64,000 nt of DNA from an uncultured Prevotellaceae bacterium (GTDB lineage Bacteria > Bacteroidota > Bacteroidia > Bacteroidales > Bacteroidaceae): the NCBI GenBank assembly GCA_900316285.1, contig ONCG01000019.1, positions 1-64,000 on the forward strand, given 5' to 3'. How positions within the stretch are numbered: position 1 is the first letter of the stretch; each line of letters opens with the position of its first letter. Under the pieces are notes generated by a model, which saw only the letters and a program-made list of their open reading frames with translations, searched no databases and was not told the origin of the DNA. Below are positions 40,725 to 50,689 of the stretch, one piece after another. The position numbers were made by a program, and so were the translations under genes.

Positions 40725-43679
40725 TTACTTCACGATGACCTTCGTGGTATTCACCGTTCCATCGCTGAGGCGAGTCTCCACGATGTTCAGACCGCGGCTG
40801 AGCGAACGCTGCTGGCGGCCATCTGCGCTGAAGAAGCGCTGGCTGACAACGCTACCCTTGCTCTCGCTAATGCCCTCGATGCCTTCAGGAATCTCCTCGC
40901 TCTCGTAGAAGAGCTGGAAGTTATCGAGCTTGAACCAACCGTGACCCGTCGAGGTGTCGGCGGTGCCGTCAGGATTGATGTTGCTTGTACGGAAGCCAAG
41001 CTTAGCTGTTCCGTCCGTCACATAGAAGCGAACCTCCATCGGACGCAGCGTGTTGGTGTAAGGATCGTCCTGTGTGCAGGTGTAGCCGGCATACGTCAGG
41101 TGTCCTTCCGTCTTGTTGGCTTCTTGTGCATCCGTAGGCAAGTTCACAGCATGTTCCTCCTCGGTGCCGAACATCTGTACGCAGTCGTTGGCGAACAGGC
41201 GCTGAGTGGTGAGGCAGTTGCCGGCCCACTGGTACTGAACCATCACGTTTGCCGACAGCACATACGTGCCGTTGGGCAGTCCGGTGAGCGTCTGCGAGAG
41301 TTCCACATTGGGGATGTTACCATTCCAGATACCCCAGACGTGAGTGCCCTCCACATACTGAACTGTGATGGGATTGCCCTCATCGTCGTAGAGGCCGGCG
41401 AAGCTGATGTCGTCACCGCCGTTGATACCGCACCAGCCCACAGGAGGAGCCGATGTCTGCTTCTCATCGTTGATATACAGATCCCATCCTGCAGGAGGAT
41501 TAGCAGAGCCGTTCGAGTCTACACCGCCTTGTGCCGAGAGGTCCTCGAAGCCCGGGTTCTTCATCAGGTTGGTGACATAGATGCCCACAGCCACACCCGA
41601 GAGCTTCAGCTCCAGGAATCCATCGTCGAGGCGCTTGATCATCTCGGCAATCTGCTCCTCGTTAGCCGTTGCTTCGGCATACATATCCTCAGCTTCCATA
41701 ATCAGGTCGTTGAAAGCGCCGGCACCAGCATAGTTGCTATACTCGTACAGGTTATCATAAGCCTGGTCGATGGCCTTTTGCAGGGTTTGATAAGCCTCTA
41801 CCGACGACTTCACCTTCGGCATCATACCCATCAGCGACTTGATGGCAGCCACAATCTCATCGGCGGTGCTGCTCTGGCCGCAAGTGGTTTTGTCGAGCAG
41901 GGCGGCTGTCTCGTCGAAGACTGCTTGCTGCAGCTGTTCTCTCAAGAGCTCGTCGAGTGCATTGCGGAAGTGCTCGTAAACGGCAAGTGCGTCCTCCTGC
42001 ACATAGCCTTCCTTCAAGATGCGGAAGTTATCGACCTTGAACCATCCGTCGCCACCTGCACCATTGCTCTCTGTGCGGTTGGCAGCAGCGATGTTTCCAT
42101 TGGTGCGCAGACCGAAGGTAAGATTTCCGTCGAAGACGAAGGCACGTACCGACATCTCCTGCAGCTCTGTATCGGTGACGGGTTCCTCAAGACCTTCGAA
42201 GCTCCACACTTCCTGCGGGTCGAGCAGAGCCGTGTTATAACCGCCCTCCTGGCTGAAGAACTTCACGTTCAGGTTGCCGAAAATGCGCTGTGTGGTGCGA
42301 CGCGAGCCATTGCCGTTGGCGCCGACCATCATGGCAGCCTGTACGATGTAGGTACCCGTCTCCAGTCCGCTGATGGTCTGCGAGAGTTCAATCTCGGGAA
42401 TACCCGAATTCCAGATGCCATAGATCATCTGGCCGTCCTTCATGCCAGAGCCGTCGGCGTTGATGCCTGCCCAGCCGTTGATGCCGTTAGCACGCAGGTC
42501 GTCGGCCGTCTGCACCTGGTTTCCTCTGATGTAGAGGTTCCAGCCTGTGGGCACGTCGGCCACGCTTGATGTGGTGTTGCCACCCTGCGAAGAGAGATCC
42601 TCAAAGCTCATGTTCTGTCCCAGGCGGGTAAGGTTGCCCTGACCCATGTCGTGACGTGTCTGAGCAGCATTGAGTTCGGCGAGTGCAGCCTCCAGCTCTT
42701 CAACGGTGTTCTTCGAGTTGAAATCGGCTGTAGCCTTCTCGATGGCAGCTTGCAGATCGGCATCGGGCTCGTCGGCAAGCACCTGTGAGGAAGCAAGAAT
42801 CTGGTTGTAGAGATTCTGCTTGGCCTGCAGGATAGCCTTGGCGGCAGCGAGGTCTTCATCGCTCACTTCGCTCTTATAGAAGGCAAGTGCAGCATTCAGA
42901 CCACCTTGGAAGCCGGGCTTGAAGGTGTTGTCGCTGAGGGCGTTCATCTGGTTCTCGAAGTTGCAGAGTTCAGCATAGAGCTCCAGAGCGTTCTTAAAAG
43001 CCGGCAGTTCGTCGGGATCGGCAAAGGCCCAGAGTTCCGAGCGAGTGTCGAGGGGGATGCAGTGGTCGTTCTCGTCGAGCACCACATATTCATAACCTGC
43101 ATCGTCGATTTCCTTTTTCACGCCACCCCATACATCGGGGAAGAAGCCACACGACGACTCCGAGCAGATGAGGTACTGACCGCTGCCGTTCAAGTGGAGG
43201 GGAATGCCTTCCACAGCAGGATTCCCATGCTCGGCACCGGGAATCACACGATAGAATCCGTCGACCTCGGCAGGCTGCAAGTTGTAGTAGGCGGGATAGC
43301 CCAGCTTTGCATTGAGGTTGTCGTTGGAGGGTTCATGGAAACCGAGGTAGCTGGTTTCTTCCTCAGTGTAGGTAGTGCCGTCCTCCTCATTGGTGTAAGT
43401 GTTTGTTGTGACGATGGAGAAGTACCACGTGCCATTCTTTTCCTGATGGGCTGTGAAGGCATGGCTGGCAAACTGAGAGTCAGCATAGGGCAGCAGGTAG
43501 TAGGCGCCGTCCCAGCCGGTACGCGAGAAGTAGTTGTTGGGATTTACGTAGCTCACGAGCACGTACTTCCCACCGTCAACGGGCGTCTTTCCCACTTTGG
43601 GGAAATCGATAGCCATTGCTGTGCTTGCTACCATGAGTGCAGCGAGCACGAGCAGTTGTCTGAAGTTGAATTTTTTCAT
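40725..43679 (-). CDS. Large secreted modular protein with two carbohydrate-binding-like domains and a C-terminal sorting-type domain
   Basis: 984 residues with a signal peptide (ends STAMA). The N-terminal 330 residues are not recognised. Two homologous beta-rich modules follow, starting NMSFEDLSSQGG (about 358) and NPGFEDLSAQGG (about 711). Each contains GWxLYI, GWxGIN, VYGIWN-like and LSQTLxGLxxGTY motifs and ends in GWFKxDNF, resembling carbohydrate-binding modules. Helical FIVAR-like linkers separate them (about 285-345 and 575-690). The last 45 residues (FFSADGRQQRSLSRGLNIVE) look like the C-terminal domain of type IX-secreted Prevotella proteins. It is probably surface-attached and glycan-binding, with no catalytic site seen. 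Confidence 0.65.
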   Translation of the reverse strand: MKKFNFRQLLVLAALMVASTAMAIDFPKVGKTPVDGGKYVLVSYVNPNNYFSRTGWDGAYYLLPYADSQFASHAFTAHQEKNGTWYFSIVTTNTYTNEEDGTTYTEEETSYLGFHEPSNDNLNAKLGYPAYYNLQPAEVDGFYRVIPGAEHGNPAVEGIPLHLNGSGQYLICSESSCGFFPDVWGGVKKEIDDAGYEYVVLDENDHCIPLDTRSELWAFADPDELPAFKNALELYAELCNFENQMNALSDNTFKPGFQGGLNAALAFYKSEVSDEDLAAAKAILQAKQNLYNQILASSQVLADEPDADLQAAIEKATADFNSKNTVEELEAALAELNAAQTRHDMGQGNLTRLGQNMSFEDLSSQGGNTTSSVADVPTGWNLYIRGNQVQTADDLRANGINGWAGINADGSGMKDGQMIYGIWNSGIPEIELSQTISGLETGTYIVQAAMMVGANGNGSRRTTQRIFGNLNVKFFSQEGGYNTALLDPQEVWSFEGLEEPVTDTELQEMSVRAFVFDGNLTFGLRTNGNIAAANRTESNGAGGDGWFKVDNFRILKEGYVQEDALAVYEHFRNALDELLREQLQQAVFDETAALLDKTTCGQSSTADEIVAAIKSLMGMMPKVKSSVEAYQTLQKAIDQAYDNLYEYSNYAGAGAFNDLIMEAEDMYAEATANEEQIAEMIKRLDDGFLELKLSGVAVGIYVTNLMKNPGFEDLSAQGGVDSNGSANPPAGWDLYINDEKQTSAPPVGWCGINGGDDISFAGLYDDEGNPITVQYVEGTHVWGIWNGNIPNVELSQTLTGLPNGTYVLSANVMVQYQWAGNCLTTQRLFANDCVQMFGTEEEHAVNLPTDAQEANKTEGHLTYAGYTCTQDDPYTNTLRPMEVRFYVTDGTAKLGFRTSNINPDGTADTSTGHGWFKLDNFQLFYESEEIPEGIEGISESKGSVVSQRFFSADGRQQRSLSRGLNIVETRLSDGTVNTTKVIVK

Positions 43680-43767
43680 AAATAAAAGGTTAGTTTAAAT
43701 AAATAAAAATGTGAGTAATATAAAACTTGATAATTTGATAATTATATACTTCTTTTGATTATAAGTG

Positions 43768-43843
43768 ATGTGGGGACACGATGTGTCGCGTTTCTGGAGG
43801 GGAAAAACTAAATCCAGTTACGCGGCACGCCGCGTCCCTACAT
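43768..43843. repeat. GC-rich inverted repeat hairpin, diverged copy
   Basis: Left arm starts ATGTGGGGACACGATGTGTC and the right arm is TACGCGGCACGCCGCGTCCC. The left arm has diverged from its partner. It lies just after the GH31 stop codon. Confidence 0.75.
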
Positions 43844-43848
43844 TTTTT

Positions 43849-46458
43849 TTAAAGCTTGATGCTGACAGCAGAACCATCGTAATTGACGGTCTGCGACTCA
43901 CCTTCCTTGATGACGAGGGACGTTGTCTTCTGCACGTAATTGGTCAGTCGTATCTGCTTGTCGGGGAGGATGATCGTGAACTGGCGCTGCTTCAGCATGC
44001 CCGGGAAGCTGCCCTGGCGCTGGCCGATGGTGAGTGTGCGGGTGGCCTCGTCCCAAGTGAAGGGAATCGTTGAGAACTGTCCGCGCTCGTAGTTGTAGCC
44101 ATCGCCCTCGTCCTCATAGAGGGTGAAAGAGCCGTCGGCGCCGGGATAGACGCAAACGGTGAGGTTGTCCCAAGCCTTCTCGCTGCTGTACTGCACTTCG
44201 GGGCCAAAGGGAATGATGCTACCAGCACGCACATAGACCGGCATATCGGTGATGGGCGTGGGACGCATGATGGTCTGTCCGCCTTCAAACTGTTCGCCGG
44301 TGAAGAAGTCATACCATTTGGCATTGACGGTCTGACCATTCACGGTTTGCTCGTCTTTGGGCAGATAGACTCTCACGGGTGCTGCTCCCTTGCGAACATC
44401 GGGATAGATTTCGTGTCCATGCTTATTTCTGTCAATCCATGTGTAGAGAGGATCGGTGACGGGTTTCACCAGCAGGGCGTGGCCGAACATATACTCATCG
44501 TTCAGGCGGCGGGCACGCACATCGCCGGCGAAGTCCATCACCAGCGGACGCATCATCGATCCGCTCTGCTGCACCACCTCGCCAGCCATCGAATAGATGT
44601 AAGGCAACAGGCGATAGCGCAGCTTCACGGCGTCGACCATAGCATCGTAAGCCCAGTCGCCCTTCTGGCCGAAGTTGTAGATCTCGCTGACCATCGGGCT
44701 TGAGCAGTGGTTGCGCATGAGCGGCATGAACGTACCCCACTGCATCCAGCGTGTCTGCAGTTCCTGTGTGGCAGGGCTCTTCGGGTTGTTGTCGAAGTCC
44801 CAGTAGAAGAAGCCGCCAAGGTCGGTATTCCAGAAAGGAATGCCGCAGAGCGAGTAGTTCAGTCCTGAAGGAATCTGGTTCTTCATGACTTGCCACGAGG
44901 CAGTGATATCGCCACTCCAGGAGAAGGTGCCGTAGTGCTGCAGGCCAAACGTGCCGCTTCGCGTCATCTGAACAGAGCGCTTGCCCTTGTAGTTCTTATC
45001 CTTTTTGATTTTCTGAGTCTCTACTGCGCGCTGGTGCTCATAGGTGCCGCGGTTGGTCATGAGTGGGAACGCGTTCTTCACCGACAGCCATGAGCCGTCG
45101 TAAGTCAGGTAGTTGTCGGTTTCTGCGGTCTCGTTGAAGTGGTCGGGCTCGGTGGAGTCGGTCCACCAGGCATCGAAGCCCATTTCATAGAGGTGCGAGA
45201 GATACTTCCAATAGATGTCGCGTGCCTTGGGGTTGAAGGGGTCGTAAGGCAGCACACCCTTGTTGCGAGGCCATGTGTCGAAGGGCAACAGGGCGCCAAT
45301 CTTCTCCAATTCCTTGTAGGGTTCAGTCCAAGAGCCAAAGCTAGCCCAGATGCTGATCATCAGGTGGGCATTGTTCTGGTGCACATACTTCACCATTTCC
45401 TCAGGACTCTTCAGGCGGGGCTCCAGACCTTTAGCCTTGTATTCGGCAGCCATCTTCTTCAGGTCGTCGGGCAGGTATTTCTCCCAAGCCGGGTCGCCTA
45501 CTTTATTAATGTAATAAGGATTCTGGAAGCGCATGGCATTCCAGTTGGAGTCGCAGCCCCAATACTGCCAGTCCTGAACGATTCCATCGAGTGGAATCTG
45601 CAACTCGCGGTATTTGTCGAGCACAGAGGCGAGCTCGTCGCTGGTCTTATAGCGCTCGCGGCACTGCCAATGGCCCAAAGTCCAGAGCGGGAACATCGTT
45701 GCCTGACCCGTCAGCTCACGGATGCCGGCGATAACACCGTCCTGCGTGCCGTCGCGGTAGATGAAGTAGTAGTCGATGCGCGGAGCCACCTCGCTGGTGA
45801 AAGCAGCCGTCACCTCTCCTTCGGCGCTCACTTCGCTTCTGCGTCCTCTTCCTCTTGGTGCGGGCATGTCAGGTTGCTTAGGGGCAAGACTCTTAAACCA
45901 GCTCTTACCGGCATTGTCCCAATAAATGCCATAGCCACGCGACGAGGTGAAGTAGGGAATGGCGATGTAGCCGTTGTGGTTCCACAGTTCCTTCTCTCGC
46001 CCGCGCCAACTCATGGCATCGTCGCCCAGTTGTCCGAGTCCATAGATGTCCTCGTCGGCCTGCAGCAACCACTGTTGTCCGATGCGGAATTTCCCTGCAT
46101 CAGGTCCGCTGGTGCGCTCCTCGAACGTCGGAGCCTCCATCTCGCGAAGCAGGACGTCACCTTTTTGATTCATAAACGTCACGAGACCCGTCTCGCTATC
46201 GATGCTCACCTTAATATTAGGATTCTGTGTCGGGCCTCCGGTGAGGATCACCGAGTAGCTCTTCTTCTGCGGAACGTTGCCATTGCCTGGATACTTCACG
46301 ATGTGAACGATGTCATTGCTGAGATAGGTAGCTTGCACGGTCACGCCAGCCACATACTTTTTCTCGGCAGGACTTGCCTGCTTCTTCACTTTCGCTGCCC
46401 AGGTGCCAACGGCTACCAACAGGCAAAGCGCTGTCAAAAAGATTTTCTTGTAAGTCAT
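43849..46458 (-). CDS. Glycoside hydrolase family 31 (alpha-glucosidase/alpha-xylosidase type)
   Basis: 869 residues with a signal peptide (MTYKKIFLTALCLLVAVGTWAA). The catalytic nucleophile lies in DAWWTDSTEPDHF (about 433). IVQDWQYWG, YGLGQLGDDAMSWRGRE and FWNTDLGGFFYWD fit the family, and a C-terminal beta domain follows (DUF5110-like). It removes alpha-linked glucose or xylose from the non-reducing end. The start at 46458 gives a clean signal peptide. The promoter on the minus strand is TAACTTTG at 46558-46565. Confidence 0.93.
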   Translation of the reverse strand: MTYKKIFLTALCLLVAVGTWAAKVKKQASPAEKKYVAGVTVQATYLSNDIVHIVKYPGNGNVPQKKSYSVILTGGPTQNPNIKVSIDSETGLVTFMNQKGDVLLREMEAPTFEERTSGPDAGKFRIGQQWLLQADEDIYGLGQLGDDAMSWRGREKELWNHNGYIAIPYFTSSRGYGIYWDNAGKSWFKSLAPKQPDMPAPRGRGRRSEVSAEGEVTAAFTSEVAPRIDYYFIYRDGTQDGVIAGIRELTGQATMFPLWTLGHWQCRERYKTSDELASVLDKYRELQIPLDGIVQDWQYWGCDSNWNAMRFQNPYYINKVGDPAWEKYLPDDLKKMAAEYKAKGLEPRLKSPEEMVKYVHQNNAHLMISIWASFGSWTEPYKELEKIGALLPFDTWPRNKGVLPYDPFNPKARDIYWKYLSHLYEMGFDAWWTDSTEPDHFNETAETDNYLTYDGSWLSVKNAFPLMTNRGTYEHQRAVETQKIKKDKNYKGKRSVQMTRSGTFGLQHYGTFSWSGDITASWQVMKNQIPSGLNYSLCGIPFWNTDLGGFFYWDFDNNPKSPATQELQTRWMQWGTFMPLMRNHCSSPMVSEIYNFGQKGDWAYDAMVDAVKLRYRLLPYIYSMAGEVVQQSGSMMRPLVMDFAGDVRARRLNDEYMFGHALLVKPVTDPLYTWIDRNKHGHEIYPDVRKGAAPVRVYLPKDEQTVNGQTVNAKWYDFFTGEQFEGGQTIMRPTPITDMPVYVRAGSIIPFGPEVQYSSEKAWDNLTVCVYPGADGSFTLYEDEGDGYNYERGQFSTIPFTWDEATRTLTIGQRQGSFPGMLKQRQFTIILPDKQIRLTNYVQKTTSLVIKEGESQTVNYDGSAVSIKL

Positions 46459-46557
46459 ATTATTGTTTTCGTTTGATATTGATAATTCTAAATATAGAAG
46501 AAAGATGGGAAAGCCATTGAATGTGCTCGTGCCCGGCATGATTTGCTTTCTCGCCTA

Positions 46558-46565
46558 CAAAGTTA
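46558..46565 (-). promoter_or_regulatory. -7 element of the GH31 gene
   Basis: TAACTTTG on the minus strand, 100 bp upstream of the start. The 46459-46806 gap otherwise shows only the divergent pckA promoter. Confidence 0.55.
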
Positions 46566-46746
46566 CGAAAAAAGTTGAAAGTAGCAATGATTCAATGACA
46601 AAAACACCATAAAAAAGTAAACTTTTTGCTAACTCGGTGTGTCAATCGCAGAGGGGGAGGGCACATTTTTAAATTCTTTAACCTAAAAAGAGGGCTCAAA
46701 AATGAAATTAATCGAAAAACGGCAATCGAAAATCGCAAATTATTTG

Positions 46747-46754
46747 TAACTTTG
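46747..46754 (+). promoter_or_regulatory. -7 element of pckA
   Basis: TAACTTTG, 52 bp before the start codon. No clear -33. Confidence 0.55.
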
Positions 46755-46806
46755 CACCCGATTTATCAGACCAAGTAAATTTTACATTTAAAATAAACAA
46801 GCAATT

Positions 46807-48420
46807 ATGGCAAAGTTAGATTTAACTCAGTATGGCATCACCGGTAGCACCGTGATTGCCCACAATCCTAGCTATGAGTTCCTCTTTGAGGAAGAGATGA
46901 AGCCTGAACTGACCGGCTATGACAAGGGTCAGCTCACCGAACTGGATGCCGTGAACGTGATGACCGGTATCTTCACTGGCCGTTCGCCTAAGGACAAGTA
47001 CATCGTTGACGACGCCCAGAGCCATGATAAGGTATGGTGGACCACCGAGGAGTACAAGAACGACAACCACCCCATGAGCGAAGAGGTTTGGGCTAAGGTG
47101 AAGGAGATTGCCATCAAGGAGCTCTCCAACAAAGACCTTTATGTGGTAGACGCTTTCTGCGGTGCCAACGAGGCTACCCGTCTGGCTGTGCGCTTCATCG
47201 TGGAAGTTGCTTGGCAGGCTCACTTTGTGAAGAACATGTTCATCCAGCCCACCGCTGAGGAACTGGAGAACTTCGAGCCGAACTTCGTGATCTACAACGC
47301 TTCGAAGGCTAAGGTTGAGAACTTCGCCGAGCTGGGCATGCGCTCAGAGACTTGCGCTGCCTTCAACACCACCAGTCGCGAGCAGGTGATCATCAACACA
47401 TGGTACGGCGGTGAGATGAAGAAGGGTATGTTCTCGATGCAGAACTACTACCTCCCCCTGCAGGGTATCGCCTCGATGCACTGCTCGGCCAACACCGACA
47501 TGGAAGGTAAGAACACCGCCATCTTCTTCGGTCTCTCTGGAACTGGTAAGACCACTCTTTCTACCGACCCGAAGCGCCTGCTCATCGGCGACGACGAGCA
47601 CGGATGGGACGACGAGGGTGTGTTCAACCTCGAGGGTGGCTGCTATGCTAAGGTCATCAACCTCGACAAGGACTCTGAGCCCGACATCTACAACGCTATC
47701 CGCCGCAACGCTCTGCTCGAGAACGTGACTGTTGATGCAGAAGGTAAGATCGACTTCGCTGATAAGAGCGTGACCGAGAACACCCGCGTGAGCTATCCTA
47801 TCGAGCACATCGAGAAGATTGCCAAGAAGGTGAACGGCAAGAGCGCTGGTCCCGAGGCTAAGAACGTGATCTTCCTGTCGGCCGACGCATTCGGCGTGCT
47901 GCCTCCCGTGAGCATCCTCGACGCTGAGCAGACGAAGTACTACTTCCTCTCTGGCTTCACCGCTAAGCTCGCCGGCACTGAGCGTGGCATCACTGAGCCC
48001 ACTCCCACCTTCTCGGCTTGCTTCGGCCAGGCGTTCCTCGAGCTGCACCCCACCAAGTATGCTGAGGAGCTCGTGAAGCGCATGGAGAAGAGCGGCGCCA
48101 AGGCTTACCTGGTGAACACCGGTTGGAACGGCACTGGCAAGCGCATCTCCATCAAGGACACGCGCGGCATCATCGATGCCATCCTGGGCGGTGCCATCCT
48201 GAAGGCTCCCACGAAGAAGATTCCTTTCTTCGACTTCGAGGTTCCCACAGAGCTGGAAGGCGTAGACACCAACATCCTCGATCCTCGCGACACTTATGCT
48301 GATCCCGCTCAGTGGGAGGAGAAGGCCAAAGATCTGGCTGCTCGCTTCATCAAGAACTTCAAGAAGTACGAGGGCAACGAGGCCGGTAAGGCACTTGTCG
48401 CTGCAGGTCCGAAGCTCTAA
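46807..48420 (+). CDS. pckA: Phosphoenolpyruvate carboxykinase (ATP)
   Basis: 537 residues. It interconverts oxaloacetate + ATP and PEP + CO2 + ADP. In fermentative Bacteroidales it can run toward oxaloacetate as a CO2-fixing step to succinate. The kinase-1a loop [13 protein letters not shown] (about 239-251), [13 protein letters not shown] and [15 protein letters not shown] are diagnostic. Monocistronic, ended by the hairpin at 48479-48519. Confidence 0.96.
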   Translation: MAKLDLTQYGITGSTVIAHNPSYEFLFEEEMKPELTGYDKGQLTELDAVNVMTGIFTGRSPKDKYIVDDAQSHDKVWWTTEEYKNDNHPMSEEVWAKVKEIAIKELSNKDLYVVDAFCGANEATRLAVRFIVEVAWQAHFVKNMFIQPTAEELENFEPNFVIYNASKAKVENFAELGMRSETCAAFNTTSREQVIINTWYGGEMKKGMFSMQNYYLPLQGIASMHCSANTDMEGKNTAIFFGLSGTGKTTLSTDPKRLLIGDDEHGWDDEGVFNLEGGCYAKVINLDKDSEPDIYNAIRRNALLENVTVDAEGKIDFADKSVTENTRVSYPIEHIEKIAKKVNGKSAGPEAKNVIFLSADAFGVLPPVSILDAEQTKYYFLSGFTAKLAGTERGITEPTPTFSACFGQAFLELHPTKYAEELVKRMEKSGAKAYLVNTGWNGTGKRISIKDTRGIIDAILGGAILKAPTKKIPFFDFEVPTELEGVDTNILDPRDTYADPAQWEEKAKDLAARFIKNFKKYEGNEAGKALVAAGPKL

Positions 48421-48421
48421 G

Positions 48422-48466
48422 CAAGGTAACAAAGTAACAAGGTAACAAAGTAACTTGGTTACATAG
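48422..48466. repeat. 8-bp tandem repeat after pckA
   Basis: GTAACAAA, GTAACAAG, GTAACAAA and GTAACTTG in unbroken 8-bp phase. Similar GTAACAAx runs follow the genes ending at 50636 and 61435. Confidence 0.75.
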
Positions 48467-48478
48467 TGCTAAAATGAT

Positions 48479-48519
48479 AAGGATTGCATTCTTGCAAAGA
48501 GGATGCAATCCTTTTTTTG
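48479..48519 (+). terminator. Intrinsic terminator of pckA
   Basis: AAGGATTGCAT pairs with ATGCAATCCTT over a 13-nt loop and is followed by TTTTTTG. Confidence 0.85.
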
Positions 48520-48539
48520 TTGCATTATTCCTCGCATTC

Positions 48540-48825
48540 AAAAGCATAGCTCCCACCCTCCAAAAGCATAGCTCCCAGCCTCCAAAAGCATAGCTCCTAG
48601 CCTCCAAAAGCATTGCTTTCAGCCTCTAAAGTCAATGCTCCTGGCTTCCAAACTCAATGCTCTTGGCTTCCAAAGTCAATGCTCTTGGCTTCTAAAGTCA
48701 ATGCTTTCAGCCCCCAAGAGCTATGCTCTAGGGGTTATGGAGCATAGCTCTGTATGCTACGGAGCATAGTTCTGTAACGTACGGAGCATAGCCCTGTAGG
48801 TTACGGAGCATAGCTCCTTGTCGCT
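48540..48825. repeat. 22-bp phased palindrome array D (13 units)
   Basis: Thirteen units of exactly 22 bp from 48540 with no indel. Units 1-3 are AAAAGCATAGCTCC-type, unit 4 AAAAGCATTGCTTTC, units 5-8 AAAGTCAATGCTC-type, unit 9 AGAGCTATGCTCT, and units 10-13 GGAGCATAGCTCT-type. A GC-ended dyad stays at the same position while the 8-9 nt following it drift. It lies between the pckA terminator and the small-RNA candidate. Confidence 0.88.
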
Positions 48826-48913
48826 TATGGGTTTATTTTGGGGCGTATGGGCTACAACCCACTTGACCTGCGTCAATAAAACGGGCGTTTTTCAGGAAAA
48901 GAGTTGGAAATAG

Positions 48914-48944
48914 TTTCGTAGTTCCGAAAATCGTCGTACCTTTG
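48914..48944 (+). promoter_or_regulatory. Promoter of the candidate small RNA
   Basis: TTTC (48914-48917), a 19-bp spacer and TACCTTTG (48937-48944). Confidence 0.65.
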
Positions 48945-48949
48945 CATCG

Positions 48950-49087
48950 TGTTCGAGAGGAACACATTCCCAAAAGGTTTTCATTAGGTTAGTAGTTTGA
49001 TAGATTTTAAGGTAAAGATTATGTTATTAGATTTTTTAATCTAAGAAACGAGGCTGGAGTCTGTGACAGATTCCAGCCTCATTTTGT
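48950..49087 (+). ncRNA. Candidate small RNA with own promoter and terminator
   Basis: About 138 nt lie between a consensus promoter and an intrinsic terminator, with no credible reading frame. It contains a small hairpin TTAGATT/AATCTAA (49025-49042) and ends in a 15-bp stem (GAGGCTGGAGTCTGT with its inverse, 49050-49080) followed by ATTTTGT. The next gene starts 137 bp later with its own -7 box, so this is not simply its leader. I do not recognise a named RNA family; a 5' leader that terminates conditionally is the alternative. Confidence 0.5.
49050..49087 (+). terminator. Terminator of the candidate small RNA
   Basis: 15-bp stem GAGGCTGGAGTCTGT with one G-T pair, tight loop, then ATTTTG. 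Confidence 0.8.
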
Positions 49088-49223
49088 ATCAATAAACCTT
49101 AAAAAACGCTTTATTAATCAATAATTTGCATAATTAAATAGGAAAAAGGCGGTTTTTTTCCGTTTTTCTGATTAAATTTGCAGGCTGAAACAAGAGTAAA
49201 AGGAAAAAAGTACACATATAAGT

Positions 49224-50636
49224 ATGAAAAAAGGACTCATAAACCTTGGATTGCTGCTGTCGGTGCTCACTGTGCTGACGGGCTGTCTGAGTAACGACGA
49301 TACGGAAATTATCACCTACGACGACACGGCCATCATGACTTTCTCGCTGGGTACGATGACTCGCACCATTCATACCACGAGTTCGAAGGGCGAGGATAGC
49401 ACCTACACGGCATCGGTGACGGGCTCGAAGTATGCCTTTGCCATCGACCAGCAGCGCGGACTCATCTACAATGTGGACTCGCTGCCCGTGGGAACCAGGG
49501 TGAGCAATGTGCTCTGCAACATCACAACGAAGAATTCAGGCGTCGCTGTCATCAACCATCGCACAAAGGATGGACTGAAGGACTCGCTGACGACCTATTC
49601 GAATACCGACTCGGTGAACTTCTCGAAGCCGGTCGAGGTGCGCGTCTATGCCAACTCGGGCATTGCCTATCGGAAATATACGGTGACGGTGAACGTGCAT
49701 CAGCAGAACGGCGACGAGTTCTGCTGGACAAAGATGCTCGACGAGGAGCAGAGCTTTGCCAAGGCCGAACGCATGCGCATGCTTAGCGCTGGCTCAAAGC
49801 CTTTCGTGCTGATGCCGGCCTCCAACGGCTCCACAGCGGTTGTTGACCTGAAGCAGTTCCTTGCCGATCAGGACGAGCCCCTGTCGATGCTGTTTAGCGC
49901 AACGGCCTTCGACAACTCCGTGAGCAACGGCCGCACGCTTTATGTGCTGGAGAAGGAAAGCGGCAAACTGCACGCCATCAGTACCGATGCGGCAGGCAAC
50001 ACGACCTACGTCAGCCATGAAGGCTGCGAAACGGCTAACATCGACCGCCTCGTTGGTGCTTCCGAAAAAGAAATCTATGCGCTGAGCAAGCAAGGCACGC
50101 TGCTCGTCTCCACCGACGAATGCCTGTCGTGGCAGGAGGAGAGCCTTGATAGCGATGCCGCTCTGCTGCCCATGCAGAATATCAACTGCACCGTTCATGC
50201 GCTGCGCACGAATAGTGATATGTCGCGCGTGGTGCTTGTTGGCACCGTGCCGGGCAAGGAATATGCTGTGGTGTGGATGAAGGTCGTCGACCGCGACGAG
50301 CCTGGCGCAGGCTGTTGGATGCTCGTGGCCGATGGAACGACTTCGAGCAAGGGTCATGCGCTGCCCACTGGACAGACTCAAAGCGTGCTTGCCTATGGCG
50401 ACCTCGACCTGTCTTTCGGCTTCGATGCAGAAGGCGGTCTGGGCGATATCCTCCTGAGCAACGACGGCGGCATCAACTGGCAGGCCGACGATGCCTATGC
50501 ATGGCCTACCGATGCAGCAGCACAGAATGTGATTGCCGCAGCAGCCGACGATAGCAACTACCTCTGGGTGGTGCTTGGTGGCACGGGTCAGATTTGGCGT
50601 GGCAGACTGAACCGCCTGGGATGGGAGGCAAAGTAG
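49224..50636 (+). CDS. DUF6242 family lipoprotein
   Basis: 470 residues, lipobox LTGC (Cys21). An N-terminal beta-sandwich-like part (about 30-160) is followed by a beta-propeller-like region with repeated short strands and Gly/Asp turns, such as LLSNDGGINWQADD near 410. This matches DUF6242 proteins, which often precede DUF6089 and uppS in Bacteroidales. Envelope location is predicted and the function is unknown. The -7 box TAAATTTG is at 49173-49180. Confidence 0.75.
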   Translation: MKKGLINLGLLLSVLTVLTGCLSNDDTEIITYDDTAIMTFSLGTMTRTIHTTSSKGEDSTYTASVTGSKYAFAIDQQRGLIYNVDSLPVGTRVSNVLCNITTKNSGVAVINHRTKDGLKDSLTTYSNTDSVNFSKPVEVRVYANSGIAYRKYTVTVNVHQQNGDEFCWTKMLDEEQSFAKAERMRMLSAGSKPFVLMPASNGSTAVVDLKQFLADQDEPLSMLFSATAFDNSVSNGRTLYVLEKESGKLHAISTDAAGNTTYVSHEGCETANIDRLVGASEKEIYALSKQGTLLVSTDECLSWQEESLDSDAALLPMQNINCTVHALRTNSDMSRVVLVGTVPGKEYAVVWMKVVDRDEPGAGCWMLVADGTTSSKGHALPTGQTQSVLAYGDLDLSFGFDAEGGLGDILLSNDGGINWQADDAYAWPTDAAAQNVIAAAADDSNYLWVVLGGTGQIWRGRLNRLGWEAK

Positions 50637-50689
50637 CAAGGTGACAAAGAAACAAAGTATCAAGATAACAGCGTAACAAGGTGTGGACG

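Noticed and set aside
48540-48825. CRISPR array
   Set aside because: Units are 22 bp without constant repeats and 25-40-bp unique spacers, adjacent units grade into each other, and no cas gene is present.
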